A stretch of DNA of 64,000 bases from Burkholderia sp. PAMC 26561 (GCF_001557535.2 NZ_CP014310.1:248001-312000), one strand, 5' to 3'; numbered from the stretch's first letter, positions 1 through 9,772 are shown. Notes: generated by a model from the letters alone, not told the origin. Made by a program: numbers and translations.

Positions 1-1172
1 GCAGAGTCGATGACCAGCACGTTCTGCGGCTTCACCGTGACGTTCAGCACCAGCGAGAGTTCGTGCGTCAGAGGGAGGGCGCCGCGGCGCGCGGCGCTAA
101 GCGCCGTCTTCAGTTCTTCCGGACCGAACCACACCTGGTTCCAGGACGGGTACGCGCCGTCCAACATCGACTTGACCAGCGCCGACTTGCCTGAGCCCGA
201 CTCCCCGAAAACCACCGTGACCGAGTGGTCGGCGACCGCTGCCTGGAGCGATGCCTTCTCCGCTGTCCGCGGGACGGCGTAGCCAGACGGTAACTCCGTT
301 TCTATCCGAGCCTTGTGGTCCGCGGTGATGTTGAAGAGCGTCTCCCAATCACGTTCGAAGTCCGGATGATGGCGGAGGCCGAACTGGCCCCGGAGCGAGG
401 ACAACAGGTCCGGGACGGTGATGGTCCCGCTGCGAAGGCGCACCTCCTTCGCGACGTTGATGAGGCCCTTCCAAAGAGCCCGCGCTTCGTCGTCACAGAC
501 GGACGCGAGCAAGCGACGGCATTGCGCGATGGCCTGGGTCTCGTTCTCGGAGTACGCGAACTGCAAGTCGGTCGGCAGCACGTGCAGACGGCCAATGAGC
601 TCTATGGCCTCCTCGTCGGACGCGCCGCCGGGCTTCTGGACGCTGTCGAAGATGACCGACTGCCTCTTGTTGCTGCGGATGCGGCTCATAGCGAGCGCGG
701 TATCCGTGCCGCTGCGCGCGTTCTTCACTTCGCGCCACGCCGGCTCGAACGCCTGATGGGTGCCGAGCGTGACCAAGGCCAGCCCGTCTGCCGCGCGATT
801 GAACGGCCCCTGGGGGGCACGCCACTGTTCCCAAGCACGCGTCACGAAGTCAGCGGGGAGGCCGGTCGCAGTCACCTGCAAATTGCCTTTCGCCGAGATC
901 GCAAGCCGCCGCCGCGCGGTGGTGGCCTGGGCCGTCAGCAGCAGGTCGTCGATGTGCCACCCCAAGGTCGAGACTTGGGCTTGGACTTGCGTGACTACGC
1001 CGCCGATACCCGGTGCCTGCTCACCTGCCAGGGCCTTCACCAACTGCCACGCGCTTATCAGGTCCTCGAACTCGAACCCGGCTCCGCTCGTCGATCGCAA
1101 CGTCGCGGGCGCTCGTTTCGCGCTGCCGCCGCGAGGCGCTTTCGGCTTCGATTTCTTCTTAGAGGGGGTCAT
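1..1172 (-). CDS. Partial nuclease-like + P-loop NTPase protein, probable Avs/STAND-type defence gene (C-terminus beyond window)
   Basis: The minus strand is open from an ATG at 1172 to the window edge, giving about 390 residues with no stop. The N-terminus is basic (MTPSKKKSKPK). Residues about 33-100 hold a pattern like PD-(D/E)xK nucleases of the Cap4/Mrr kind: an acidic FEFED helix, IDDLLL near residue 75 and an AISAKGN strand near residue 95. The residue two before the lysine is Ser rather than Glu or Gln, so the nuclease call is tentative. A clear Walker A (GESGSGKS, about residues 323-330) and a likely Walker B start (VLVID, about 384-388) follow, so an NTPase domain begins near residue 300 and continues off the window. 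N-terminal nuclease plus STAND-like NTPase is the architecture of Avs-type antiphage proteins; that role is inferred. Plus-strand reading frames over this stretch lack any such motif. Confidence 0.6.
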   Translation of the reverse strand, partial: MTPSKKKSKPKAPRGGSAKRAPATLRSTSGAGFEFEDLISAWQLVKALAGEQAPGIGGVVTQVQAQVSTLGWHIDDLLLTAQATTARRRLAISAKGNLQVTATGLPADFVTRAWEQWRAPQGPFNRAADGLALVTLGTHQAFEPAWREVKNARSGTDTALAMSRIRSNKRQSVIFDSVQKPGGASDEEAIELIGRLHVLPTDLQFAYSENETQAIAQCRRLLASVCDDEARALWKGLINVAKEVRLRSGTITVPDLLSSLRGQFGLRHHPDFERDWETLFNITADHKARIETELPSGYAVPRTAEKASLQAAVADHSVTVVFGESGSGKSALVKSMLDGAYPSWNQVWFGPEELKTALSAARRGALPLTHELSLVLNVTVKPQNVLVIDS

Positions 1173-1707
1173 TAACTTCCGAATGCTTGTAGCTCTAGGT
1201 TAGTGCCATATCTGTCGGCGAGAAGCATGGGGCAGGCTCCTCGCAACCTTATGGTGGGCCTGAAGCGAGTTGTCGGTCCCCGATTGCTAGTTCAGCACCA
1301 CTAAGTTGCACCGACAAAGTGTACCGTCGAGGAGGTGCCGATGCCACCGCACCTGTAGTCAAAACTTGGGGTGTGCACCCGGATCAGACCTCTGGAAAGT
1401 GCCCAAAGGGGTCGCCTGCTGTCGTTCGCAGGCGTGAAAGATGCGGGCGAGTCATGCCAGTCTTATGAGACGGTGCCCGGCCACCAAGCGACCCTCGATC
1501 GCCATTTCACTCAGTCACTCAGACGTCAGCTCTGCACTAGCGCTTGATTGCGAATTTGAGCGGCTGCAGTTTGGCATCAGGGATCGACTACCGGCCGATA
1601 CATAGATCGAGTGCGGCACCGACGTCATCGCTGCCTCCGCTCATATTGCCACCGAGGCTGCGGCCGGCACGGCTGCCGCGAGGAGCTTCGCTTACCGGAC
1701 GATTCAG
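1173..1707. other. Intergenic, no gene seen
   Basis: No reading frame here has recognisable protein motifs. The stretch separates the nuclease-NTPase gene from the 3' end of the HNH gene, both on the minus strand. I see no clear terminator or tRNA. Confidence 0.5.
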
Positions 1708-2895
1708 TCAGTTCGAGTGCGTCACTACGAGGTCTGAGCCTTCGCTGTCCTGGAACTCAGGTGGGAACGCATCGTCTAGCATTGCGAGCAACGCCGTCCT
1801 GATCGCAGGCGCAAGTTCACCTGAGTGGGCCTCGCGGTGATGATTCGGGCATAGCGCAGCGACATCCCAGATCCGGTCTGGACCATTCTCGGAAAGAGGG
1901 ATGACGTGATGCGTTTCGAGGTACAGCCGTCCATTTCTCGTTTGGAATCCTGGCGTATCGCAATACTCGCAGTGGCCGTTTGAGCGCTCCAGCACACTGG
2001 CACGAACCGCCGGGTCACGTACGAAAACCGAACCCGTCACTGCACCCCTGACAGGCACGTCCGTGCCGGGGGTGCCGTGCTGGTCCTCGTATGCCGGTGC
2101 TTCGCCAGCATGGCTGGCAGGTGATTCCGTGCTGACGTTCTCCGACTTGCCCCGATGCAGGATACATGCGCCATTCAATTTGTCGTAGCTCACGATGCGC
2201 CACGGCTCAGGATCGAGATGCCGCAAACGGACCACCGAAGACTCACGCCCCATCCGCTCTTCGGTGGCCATATCTCCCTCAACTACAATTACGCGAAGGA
2301 TGCCGTCGCCGGAGGCAGCGTCGCGCAACAATTCGTCCAACTGACGTGCCCGCTTCGCCTGGCTTCGCGCTCGATCGCGTGCTTTCTCATTGGGCTCCGT
2401 CGCGACGAAGCGTTCCAGCTTGAGCGCCCACTCCCGAAGATTGGCTTGGATTTCCAGCGTGTCCGCAGCGAACGTGATGGACTGAAACCAGAAGAAGCCA
2501 ACTGCGGGCTCCTCAATGCCTCCAAAGGCCCAGTTATAGCAATAGGGAGGATTGCTTCGCGGAGTTACGGCCGGGGTACCGTCCATTCGCATGTACCAGC
2601 GCGAGATATTGACCTTGGCCTTTCGGACAAGGTCGATGACGGCCTGATGGCGCACGGGTCGCAGTGCAGACCGGTCCCCTTCAAGGCGAGAACGTTGCCT
2701 CTCCTCCGGAGTCTCAAGCCTGCTGAGGTCATGCAACTCAGTAAGCAAAGCTTCACGAAGAATTCCAAGTCGAACGGAACGACACCCTCGCAGAAACTCA
2801 GTCGCATCAGCGAAGCGGAAACCATACGCGGGTAGATTGCTGTTTTCACTACGAGCGACTCTCTGCGCGTTGAGAACGCGCAATTCCCGCTTCAA
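1708..2895 (-). CDS. HNH endonuclease domain protein
   Basis: About 395 residues. The C-terminal third carries an HNH/McrA-like zinc-finger nuclease: CEYC, then LETHHVIPLSENG, then LCPNHHREAH, giving the paired CxxC / CxxH metal ligands and the catalytic His-His. The N-terminal 280 residues are unrecognised and rich in charged residues and Arg. The only start codon in frame near the 5' end is a TTG at 2895. The frame stays open upstream with protein-like sequence (SERYKLDIVQRWLKREL), so the true start may lie further up and overlap the small gene that ends at 2913. HNH proteins of this sort are common in restriction or defence loci; that role is inferred only from the neighbouring nuclease-NTPase gene. 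Confidence 0.75.
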   Translation of the reverse strand: MKRELRVLNAQRVARSENSNLPAYGFRFADATEFLRGCRSVRLGILREALLTELHDLSRLETPEERQRSRLEGDRSALRPVRHQAVIDLVRKAKVNISRWYMRMDGTPAVTPRSNPPYCYNWAFGGIEEPAVGFFWFQSITFAADTLEIQANLREWALKLERFVATEPNEKARDRARSQAKRARQLDELLRDAASGDGILRVIVVEGDMATEERMGRESSVVRLRHLDPEPWRIVSYDKLNGACILHRGKSENVSTESPASHAGEAPAYEDQHGTPGTDVPVRGAVTGSVFVRDPAVRASVLERSNGHCEYCDTPGFQTRNGRLYLETHHVIPLSENGPDRIWDVAALCPNHHREAHSGELAPAIRTALLAMLDDAFPPEFQDSEGSDLVVTHSN

Positions 2896-2912
2896 CCATC
2901 GCTGGACAATAT

Positions 2913-3116
2913 CTAGCTTATAGCGCTCCGAAGTCTGTTGTCGGCAAGGGTGATCTCTACGTCGACACCAGCTGACAGTCGGCCCCAGAAAACCGTAGCT
3001 AGCGGGCCGAATTCGTTGCGGAACTCGAGCCCTTCGCTAAGCGTTCTCATTTTCCCCGCGAATGCCGAAAGCGCAGCTTCTTCCAGGGTTTTCTTGTCGA
3101 CTTTGCTTATCGGCAT
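2913..3116 (-). CDS. Small hypothetical protein upstream of the HNH gene
   Basis: 67 residues, MPISKVDKKTLEEAALSAFA at the start, with a helix-favouring N-terminal half and an acidic middle. It belongs to no family I recognise. Its stop sits 18 bases before the TTG proposed for the HNH gene and in another frame, so it could be a translationally coupled partner or the N-terminal part of the HNH protein separated by a frameshift. No strong Shine-Dalgarno is visible before the ATG. Confidence 0.35.
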   Translation of the reverse strand: MPISKVDKKTLEEAALSAFAGKMRTLSEGLEFRNEFGPLATVFWGRLSAGVDVEITLADNRLRSAIS

Positions 3117-3890
3117 AGTTGCGTCAGACGCTATTGTTGTTATGGCTGGGCAGACGGGAATTGTGACCTCTGCCTCTTCCGTGGAGGTGACGTGGCAGGA
3201 AGGTGTTCATCAATGGATATCCCGCGACGATCGCGCCGGTTCCGAAGTTTCACCCAATCGGGCAAGGATTCGTACCCAATCCGAAAACCCGGCGGCATTT
3301 TACACTCCTCTGAACGCAGCGCCTCAGGCGGCGCTTCTGCCTCTGCCGAGGCAGCGCCTATATGTACAAGGACGTTTTATCGCTCAGGCTTCATCGACGA
3401 CCAGACCGCGCCAATGGCCGTTCCGCCCTTGCAACCGGCCATAGCCCTCGCATTGGGTCGAAAGGCAGTTGTGGGTCGAGAGGTGCCTGATGCGTCGGGC
3501 AGCAGGCGGCCATGTCCGGCCGTCCGGCCTCGCTCTCGGGCAGACATTCGAACGTCACCTTCGCTGCAGTTACCAGACATTCAAGTAACGCCTCGATTGG
3601 CAGGTGTTGCTGAGGGTTGTTCAACGTTGTCCTGGTCCACAGGACGATAAGTCACTAGTGACGCAGGCAGCCAGACGTTAGAACAACCATTATGAAAGCA
3701 CGGCGGAACGCGATACGGGTTGTCCAGTGCTCACGCGAATGGGGACGTTAGTGAAAATCGATTGGGCGGCGATTTGTCGGCTGTATTGGATGATGGTGGG
3801 AATCGTCAATACATCGAATCTTCGGTCCGGCCTTGATCCCGGCAGGCTTTACATAACCACAATTCAGTTCGATAGAAAAACGAGATTAGA
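3117..3890. other. Intergenic, no gene supported
   Basis: Short frames on both strands (for instance minus-strand frames around 3390-3620) show composition typical of decayed sequence and no motif. I see no RNA gene or terminator that I can support. Confidence 0.45.
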
Positions 3891-5076
3891 CTAACTTTTT
3901 TGCGGGCGGACATGCGACTGGTGCCCAGCGTCGGCTTCAGCTAGCGCGCCGCGCAACGGCTCGAAAATCGACCGACCGATGTCCGATAAGCCGTCGCTCC
4001 GCGCCAGATATCCTTCCAGTACCGCCACATCGGAGACGAAGGCGTTGAAACGGTTGACGGTGTACTGATCGCCATAACCGTTGCGGAATGCTTTTAAGTA
4101 CATGATCAATACGTTTGCGAATGCATGATAGGCGATGAGAATTCGGTCCAGCAGCCGTTCCTTCTGAACGGGCGGAGAAAAATACATCTCGGTACAGCCG
4201 GGTTTAAGGCAGGAACCCACCTTCTCAAGCATATGGAAATACTGGTGGGACGATTCATGCACGAGAATCTCCGCAGCCTCGAGCGCACAGACCGGCTCCG
4301 TCATGTAAATCGTCCCAGACGCGTCCGCCCAGCTTCCACTGCAAGACCGGTTTGCGAGATGCGGTAACAAAACGATGGAGTTCAGCACGCGAGTTACCCA
4401 GCGTGCGTATTCGGGCGCCGCTTGCGCCAGCAGCGCGCACGCACCATCCAAAAGCACATGGCGGTCCGACTCGCCAATCGTATCCCAATCGATGGTGATC
4501 CACTGGTTCGACTTTCTACAGATGTCGCCTGCCGTGCTGTCGGTAGGAATAATCTGGATGTTTTCGAAACGAGAAAGGCGCCGCGGAGGGGCGCCTTGCC
4601 CATCGACTACGACGCCGCGGTGAAGGTCCACCAAACCAAAGTTCGAGGATCTCGCCACTCTTTCTGGCGAAAATTGTTTCGCTTGGCCGGAACACGTAGC
4701 CGGCGACGCAAAGTGGGAGGCCGCTCGATGCGCTGAAACGAATGGTGAAGCCATCGAGTTGCGATGCTATATCTAAACACGTTCTCCCAAGGCACTCCGC
4801 CTGATCCTCTTTGTTGCGCTCCAGTACGGAACGTCCGAGTTTCGCGAGACTCAGTCGCCAGACGTCGCCTAAGGACTTGTCTCGCTCGATCCAAGCGTTA
4901 AGCGCGGCGTCAAGCTGGCCGTCGATGTCATGGAACTTTACCGGCAGAGGCTCGACAATGGTCTCTGCAATCGCTACGTTGGCGTAGGCGCCCGCTATGC
5001 ATGCGAATAGCCCTTCGCTGACTTTGGCGCCCGGGTGCGAGAACTGCTCGAACAGTGCAGCCCCGAGATCGTTCAT
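3891..5076 (-). pseudogene. Frameshifted HExxH-motif peptide-modification protein (mod_HExxH type)
   Basis: Two overlapping minus-strand frames make one protein of about 395 residues. The N-terminal part (MNDLGAALFEQFSHPG..., 5076 to about 4635) runs into the second frame near 4630-4640, where ELWFGG in one frame and NFGLVDLHRG in the other read the same bases. The C-terminal part carries VHESSHQYFH, with the HExxH metal site at 4245-4259, followed by conserved Tyr/His-rich helices. The layout matches the HExxH 'putative peptide modification' family that accompanies FxsB-type radical-SAM/SPASM enzymes. Members act on ribosomal peptides as iron-dependent peptide beta-hydroxylases; I infer the same chemistry here. 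The start overlaps the stop of the SPASM gene by four bases, so the two were one operon. A one-base indel breaks the gene unless it is a sequencing error. Confidence 0.7.
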
Positions 5077-5732
5077 GTTGAGGTCTCACGGATCATTGAC
5101 GGCGGAAGCGCATCCATCAGCGTTTGCTTTGCACGCCGGGAAAGCGCGAAGAGGGTCTGACAATACAACGACGGGTTCTGAAAGTTTACGCCGTCGAACC
5201 GATGCGGTACGTAACCACCTCCGCATGCAGCGAACTCGCTGCAGCGCTTACAAGCTGGCGCCGGGTCCTGCACGAGGTCAACGCCGAGGCTCGAAGCGTG
5301 CTCGGAAAACGGTGTGTCATAGACTGTGATGCCATCCTTTGCAACAGTGCCGCCGCAAAAGCGGATCACGTCGCTGATGCCGATGGCACCGTTGGTCTCG
5401 ACGACACATAGCGCCCCGAGATCGCCGCCAAGTGCATCGAGATGCGCTTTCTGTCCGAGATGGCCGCGGATGAGTGTCTCGAACAGCCGGATTCTCGGGG
5501 CGGCGCCGTCCAACTCAATCCACCGATCGAACGCCGAAAGTAGGAAGCGCGTATAGGGCTCAGGCCCCGTCCATCCCTCGGGCGGATGAGCAACATTTCC
5601 CAACGGCAGCAGGAAACCATGGGATATAACGACAAGCGATAGTTTATCGCCCGTGACTGGACAATCCTTGGCAACAAACAGCACGGACGGGCCCAACCTC
5701 CCTTGCGTGGCAGTTGATTGCACAGATACCAA
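5073..5732 (-). pseudogene. C-terminal (SPASM) half of an FxsB-type radical-SAM maturase
   Basis: 219 residues with the FxsB hallmarks: FLLP, a PRIRLFE segment, VVETNGAIG, and a terminal SPASM cysteine set (CKRCSEFAACGGG, then PHR, then NPSLYC). The N-terminal radical-SAM barrel with its CxxxCxxC cluster site, normally about 180-200 residues, is absent. I searched the minus strand up to 6250 and found no such motif, so the gene is beheaded. The remaining ORF begins with MVSVQST, which is not the family's start. Intact relatives install crosslinks or epimerise residues in small FxSxx-type precursors. With the radical-SAM half gone this copy cannot be catalytic. Confidence 0.7.
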
Positions 5733-6248
5733 ACAGCACCTTTTAGAGGCTGAAGTGACCCGTTGCCCGGAATCTCAATGAATGAAAACCGGCGGGATGC
5801 GCCAGTGAGGTTCCGAGACTTAAGGACAGCGAAGAGAAAGCTGGAACGGACCATTTTTCTTCCTGTTTTATCAATGCAGCACGCCTCGAATTTTGCCTCG
5901 TTTTTTACATGAGTGGCTGCGGACGCAAGCTTGACCTCCTCTCCGAGCGCGCTGGGCGGGAAGAAACTAACGCTCACGTACGATCTCCGATGTCTCCTTC
6001 CGGAAGCATCGACGGGCCGAAGTGGGTCGACTACGAGCATGCGCCGACGCGTATGGCCCCGGTACCCGCGCATTTCGGGGCATATGGTAATTCGTAGCTG
6101 CCCGGTTCACTCTGTTGCTCGGTGTTTTGAGGCGCTTTTTCTGGATCCGACCGTCTGAACCATCGAATGGCTATTTTTGTTCGCCTAATATTGGCGTTTC
6201 TGAAACAGCGATCATTGGTGTCCGAGACACCACGCCGTTATAAAATCT
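5733..6248. other. Region where the radical-SAM N-terminus would be expected; nothing recognisable
   Basis: Frames on both strands are broken or motif-free. No CxxxCxxC and no FxSxx-ending precursor peptide were found. This may be a deletion scar between the SPASM remnant and the CPBP gene. Confidence 0.4.
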
Positions 6249-6980
6249 ATGGTAGATCTTCTCCCGCGTGCGGCCACGTTGGGGCTTTCCGGGTGTGTCA
6301 CCGCTCTCATCGCGATGCTGCTGAGTCGTCCGATGACGAAATCGCAATGGCAGTATCTTGCGATGGCCTTTGTCATCTTTCTGATCAGTGGTGTTTTTCT
6401 CCTCCTTCCTTTCGCCTTGCCGTCGCTGAGAGTGGGACACTGGAACTGGATGGGCAAGTTGCTCAGTATTTGCGCTACCTATCTCGTCGTTTTCAATTTC
6501 AAGGCTGGCGACGCCGCCCGTCGATTTGTTACCTTCCGGCAGCGTCCCGGCTCCGGGAGTGTGAGTACCGCTTTCATCGCTTTACTGCTGCTTACTTCGG
6601 TTTTAGTCAACGTGGCAACAGGCGGAGGAAACCACACTCCAACTTGGGAAACAGTTTTTTATGAAGCCTCCATGCCCGGGATCGATGAGGAAACCGTCTT
6701 CCGAGCCGGCGTCCTGGGATCTCTTGTTGCGGGTCGACGGGTAACACAAGGCGATGATCGATGGGTCATTTTAGGTTCGGTCCTGGTTACGTCGATTCTC
6801 TTCGGACTAGTGCACGCGGTGACATTCAGCACGGAGTTTCGTCTCGGTTTCGATTGGCTAGCATTTGTGATTACAGCAGTTATTGGCACTTTGCTGGCAC
6901 TTCTCGCGATAAACAGCGGATCGATCTTGCTGCCTGTGATTGTTCATAATCTAGTGAATTGCCTTTCGTTCATTTTTTAG
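6249..6980 (+). CDS. CPBP family intramembrane metalloprotease
   Basis: 243 residues with about six hydrophobic segments. The CPBP/CAAX-protease signature is present: EETVFRAG (Glu-Glu-x3-Arg) at residues about 147-152, FGLVHAV with the motif-2 His near residue 189, and IVHNLVN near the C-terminus with the motif-4 His/Asn. These proteases sit in the inner membrane and often trim or export peptides made by linked bacteriocin or RiPP loci, or give immunity. That fits the divergent HExxH/SPASM remnants next door, but the link is inferred. It appears intact. Confidence 0.75.
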   Translation: MVDLLPRAATLGLSGCVTALIAMLLSRPMTKSQWQYLAMAFVIFLISGVFLLLPFALPSLRVGHWNWMGKLLSICATYLVVFNFKAGDAARRFVTFRQRPGSGSVSTAFIALLLLTSVLVNVATGGGNHTPTWETVFYEASMPGIDEETVFRAGVLGSLVAGRRVTQGDDRWVILGSVLVTSILFGLVHAVTFSTEFRLGFDWLAFVITAVIGTLLALLAINSGSILLPVIVHNLVNCLSFIF

Positions 6981-7516
6981 CCGTTCACGTCAGCATGTGT
7001 ATGAAAGGTGCAAAGGCCAACGCAGATTAACGTACCGAACGGGAGCGACATTGAGTCCTGAAACAATTACGTCCGTTTTTGCCGCAACCGGGGCAGATAC
7101 TGCATTTTTTGTTACCGGAAAGGCCGTTGCTCGGCCATGGGGCGCAGCGACGGGCTGGGCAGATCAAGGTCTTGCAGAGCCTCTAACCTGCGACACGCCC
7201 TTCCGAATTGCTAGTAACACCAAGACACTTGTTGCGGCCACCGTATATCGATTGTGGGAGCAAAAAAGGATCGAACTCGATGCGACCATTCATTCGTTAT
7301 GTTCGCCGCTCTTGAATGCCCTATTGACCACTCGTGGTTATACGGAGTCGATCACAGTCTTGAATCTTTTAAATCACAGCGCCGGGCTCTGCGACCATGC
7401 CGACGACGATTACATCAAAACGGTACTTGAAAATCCTGAGCACCAGTGGACGCGTGAAGAACAGGTGCGCCTTGCTGTTGCGAGTGCTCCCCCGCAAGGT
7501 AAACCTGGGGCTCAGT

Positions 7517-9054
7517 CTTGCGATTACCCACAATTTCCACGCCCTAGCCAATATCCAAGCTGGATGTCCATGAGACGATGCATACCTCGCCAGATAACCG
7601 TGTTGCCCGGTGGGGGATCATTAGCGCGCGCAAGATAACCGCCGAGTTGCGCGAGCTTGATGAGACTGCGTGACAGCGGAGGCGCCTGTGCAGTGCATGC
7701 TGTATCTTTGACGAGCCGCTCGACGAGGTCGGTCTCTGTTTGTGTAAGCGCCGTTTGGGGTGGCGCGTCCGGCGCGCAGCGGTTGAGCTCGGTCAGCCAG
7801 AAGACCCGCCATGTGAGGATGCAGAAGATGGCGATCAGGTTCGTCAGCCGGCTTGCGGTGCGCAGTTGCGACTCTTCAGCCTTGCAGCCGGACTTCAGGA
7901 TCTTGTGGAACGTCTCTATTTTCCAACGCATCGCGTACCAGTCGATCTTTTCGATCGCCTCGGGACGTGAGTTCACCGGCAGGTCTGTAAGCAGCTTCCA
8001 TTCGATACGTGGTCGACCCACTGGCTCGCCTCGCTCCAGCGCATGAATAACGGTCAGCTTGAGTGCCGGATAGTGCCGCTGCTTGCTGACGGGCGGTAAG
8101 ACCGTGATGCGCCGATATCTGATATCCAGAAGCGCTTGCTGGGGACACCCCTTGGAGTCGCGAAACTCGATCCGATGCAATCCCTTGACCCGCACCTCTG
8201 ACATCTCGTCCGCAACGGTATGTCCGCCGTCGCCAGCCAACCTGTTAGTGCAGGTGCGCACCAAAAAATGCGTTCCAACCTCGCGGGCAGTGCAAAACAG
8301 TTCAAAGATGTCGCTCTCCCTGTCACCGATATGTACACAGCGATCCGGATCGCCGAGTCGTGCCGTGGACTGCCGAAGGTTCTCAAGCCAGCGGTAGCTC
8401 TCTTTCTTCTCGATCGGTACGCGCGTGAAATTAACCTTGCGCTTCAACTTCGTCGTGTTCTTGAACTCTTTCCGACTCCAGAATTTGATGGCCGTCAGCC
8501 CGAGCGGCAATCCGTCTGTTGTAACCGCCAGACTCGAATGCATCAGGACGCCGCATTGGGAGCTTGGCTTGGGACGGCCTCGCCGTTCGGCGGCGGTTAT
8601 CGTATTGCTGGCGTAACCGATGAGTTCGGGGTGCTCTCTTTCATACAGGAACGCGCTCGTATCGTGAAGCACAAGAGCCGGCCCTTCGGTCACTGCAAAG
8701 CGCTGCGCCGTTGCCTGAAAATGACCGCTCAGGATGTCCTGTTCGCTTACGCCGTCATTGTCCAGAAATCGATAGGCCGCCTTGGTGTTGGCCCAGTCAA
8801 CACAAGCCAAGGGGATGGTTTCGCCCATACCCTTCCATAGACGGTCTAGCAACATTTTGAAGCGTTTCTTCAGTCGTTGGTCACGGAAATTGCCTTGGGC
8901 GCTTTCGCGATTCAGCCAATCCTCCTCATCCGACGGCAACCCTTCTTCGGGCTGCGATCGTTGTCTCTGAGACTCGTTCTTATTCATTTCATAACGTAGT
9001 AGTGCTAATTTTTATAGGCTAACAAAAACCCGCATATTTGTGGGTAATAGCAAG
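7517..9054 (-). mobile_element. Complete IS4-family insertion sequence, 1538 bp
   Basis: The ends are imperfect inverted repeats: CTTGCGATTACCCACAA at 7517 and, on the other strand, CTTGCTATTACCCACAA ending at 9054. Direct repeats GGGGCTCAGT flank it exactly (7507-7516 and 9055-9064). This 10-bp target duplication is within the 10-12 bp typical of IS4. The single transposase gene lies on the minus strand. The perfect duplication and the intact reading frame of the split host gene indicate a recent insertion. Confidence 0.9.
7524..8987 (-). CDS. IS4-family transposase (Tn5/IS50-like)
   Basis: 487 residues, full length for the family. The N-terminal Tn5-like DNA-binding region contains GNFRDQRLKKRF and ACVDWANTKAAYRFLDN. 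The catalytic triad is visible as HDTSAF (first Asp), HIGDRESDIFEL (second Asp) and WKIETFHKILKSGC (Glu within the Y-R-E-K-like signature). The ORF starts 67 bases inside the right inverted repeat. No internal stop or frameshift was seen, so the element is probably still active. Confidence 0.9.
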   Translation of the reverse strand: MNKNESQRQRSQPEEGLPSDEEDWLNRESAQGNFRDQRLKKRFKMLLDRLWKGMGETIPLACVDWANTKAAYRFLDNDGVSEQDILSGHFQATAQRFAVTEGPALVLHDTSAFLYEREHPELIGYASNTITAAERRGRPKPSSQCGVLMHSSLAVTTDGLPLGLTAIKFWSRKEFKNTTKLKRKVNFTRVPIEKKESYRWLENLRQSTARLGDPDRCVHIGDRESDIFELFCTAREVGTHFLVRTCTNRLAGDGGHTVADEMSEVRVKGLHRIEFRDSKGCPQQALLDIRYRRITVLPPVSKQRHYPALKLTVIHALERGEPVGRPRIEWKLLTDLPVNSRPEAIEKIDWYAMRWKIETFHKILKSGCKAEESQLRTASRLTNLIAIFCILTWRVFWLTELNRCAPDAPPQTALTQTETDLVERLVKDTACTAQAPPLSRSLIKLAQLGGYLARANDPPPGNTVIWRGMHRLMDIQLGYWLGRGNCG

Positions 9055-9772
9055 GGGGCTCAGTACCTATACTCAGACACCGGATACATTTTTCTGGGAG
9101 ACATTATTGAGCGACTTGTGGGAGAACCGCTCGCTCACGTTGTTCGACGCGAGATGCGCTTCGACCACCTTGGTATGGACTCGACATGGTGGGAAGTGGT
9201 CGAGCCCCGGCCATTGAAAGCCAACCGAGCTGCGCGTCAATTCCTGGATGGGATTGATGTCACCCAAATCAACGCGACAATGGACTTGTACGGTGGAGGC
9301 GGCCTGATGATGTCGGCACGTGATCTGGCAACATTTATGCAGAACCTGTTCGAAGGTGGCATTTTTGAATCGCCGAGAACCTTGTGTGAGATGCTGCGGG
9401 CCGGCCCTCACGAGGGTTCCGAAGCTTACCGGGGAGGAGTTTCTGCTGGCGCTATAGGCGGTCACGAAGTATTTTCCCACCTTGGTTTCTGGGGGACCGC
9501 CGTCTATTACGCGCCTAACCCGGGTATCTCCGTTGCAGGTTTTACTACAGACCGGATGTTTCGGCCTGCTTTGGTTCAAGCGATTGAAAAAGTGCTTGGA
9601 GCCTCGCTCGGCACGCAAAAATTGTGACCCGATACCCGGTGTGGATAGCAGGAAGCTCCGATCTTGGTAGCGTGCCGCCGATCAGCGTCAGGCAGACAGC
9701 GGCCAAGAACGGCCATTAGACAAGCAAATCTATACTGGTGACAGTCGATCAGTGGCAAATCGACAATGAGCG

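Larger units (their letters stand above)
7051..9627 (+). pseudogene. Serine hydrolase (class C beta-lactamase family) split by an IS4 element
   Basis: The 5' part (7051-7516) has the active-site SxxK motif (ASNTK, Ser about residue 55) and LLNHSAGL. The 3' part (9065-9627) has YSDTGY (the YxN-like second motif), LGMDSTWW and SHLGFWGTAV. Removing the insertion 7517-9054 and one copy of the 10-bp duplication joins KPGAQ to YLYSDTGY in frame, restoring about 345 residues with no indel. I prefer the TTG at 7051 because GGGAG lies six bases upstream; a GTG at 6997 is the alternative. There is no obvious signal peptide with the TTG start. Members are DD-peptidases, esterases or peptide amidases; the substrate is unknown. 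It lies 70 bases after the CPBP gene and was probably cotranscribed. Confidence 0.8.

Noticed and set aside
315..1175. A long plus-strand frame opposite the nuclease-NTPase gene
   Set aside because: Arg/Gln-rich composition with no motif; the opposite strand carries Walker motifs and a sensible start, so the plus frame is a shadow.
3460..3620. Weak similarity between intergenic stretches at 3460-3620, 9640-9720 and 11800-11960
   Set aside because: Only short scattered phrases agree (for example CATTCGAACGTC); too little to call a repeat family by eye.
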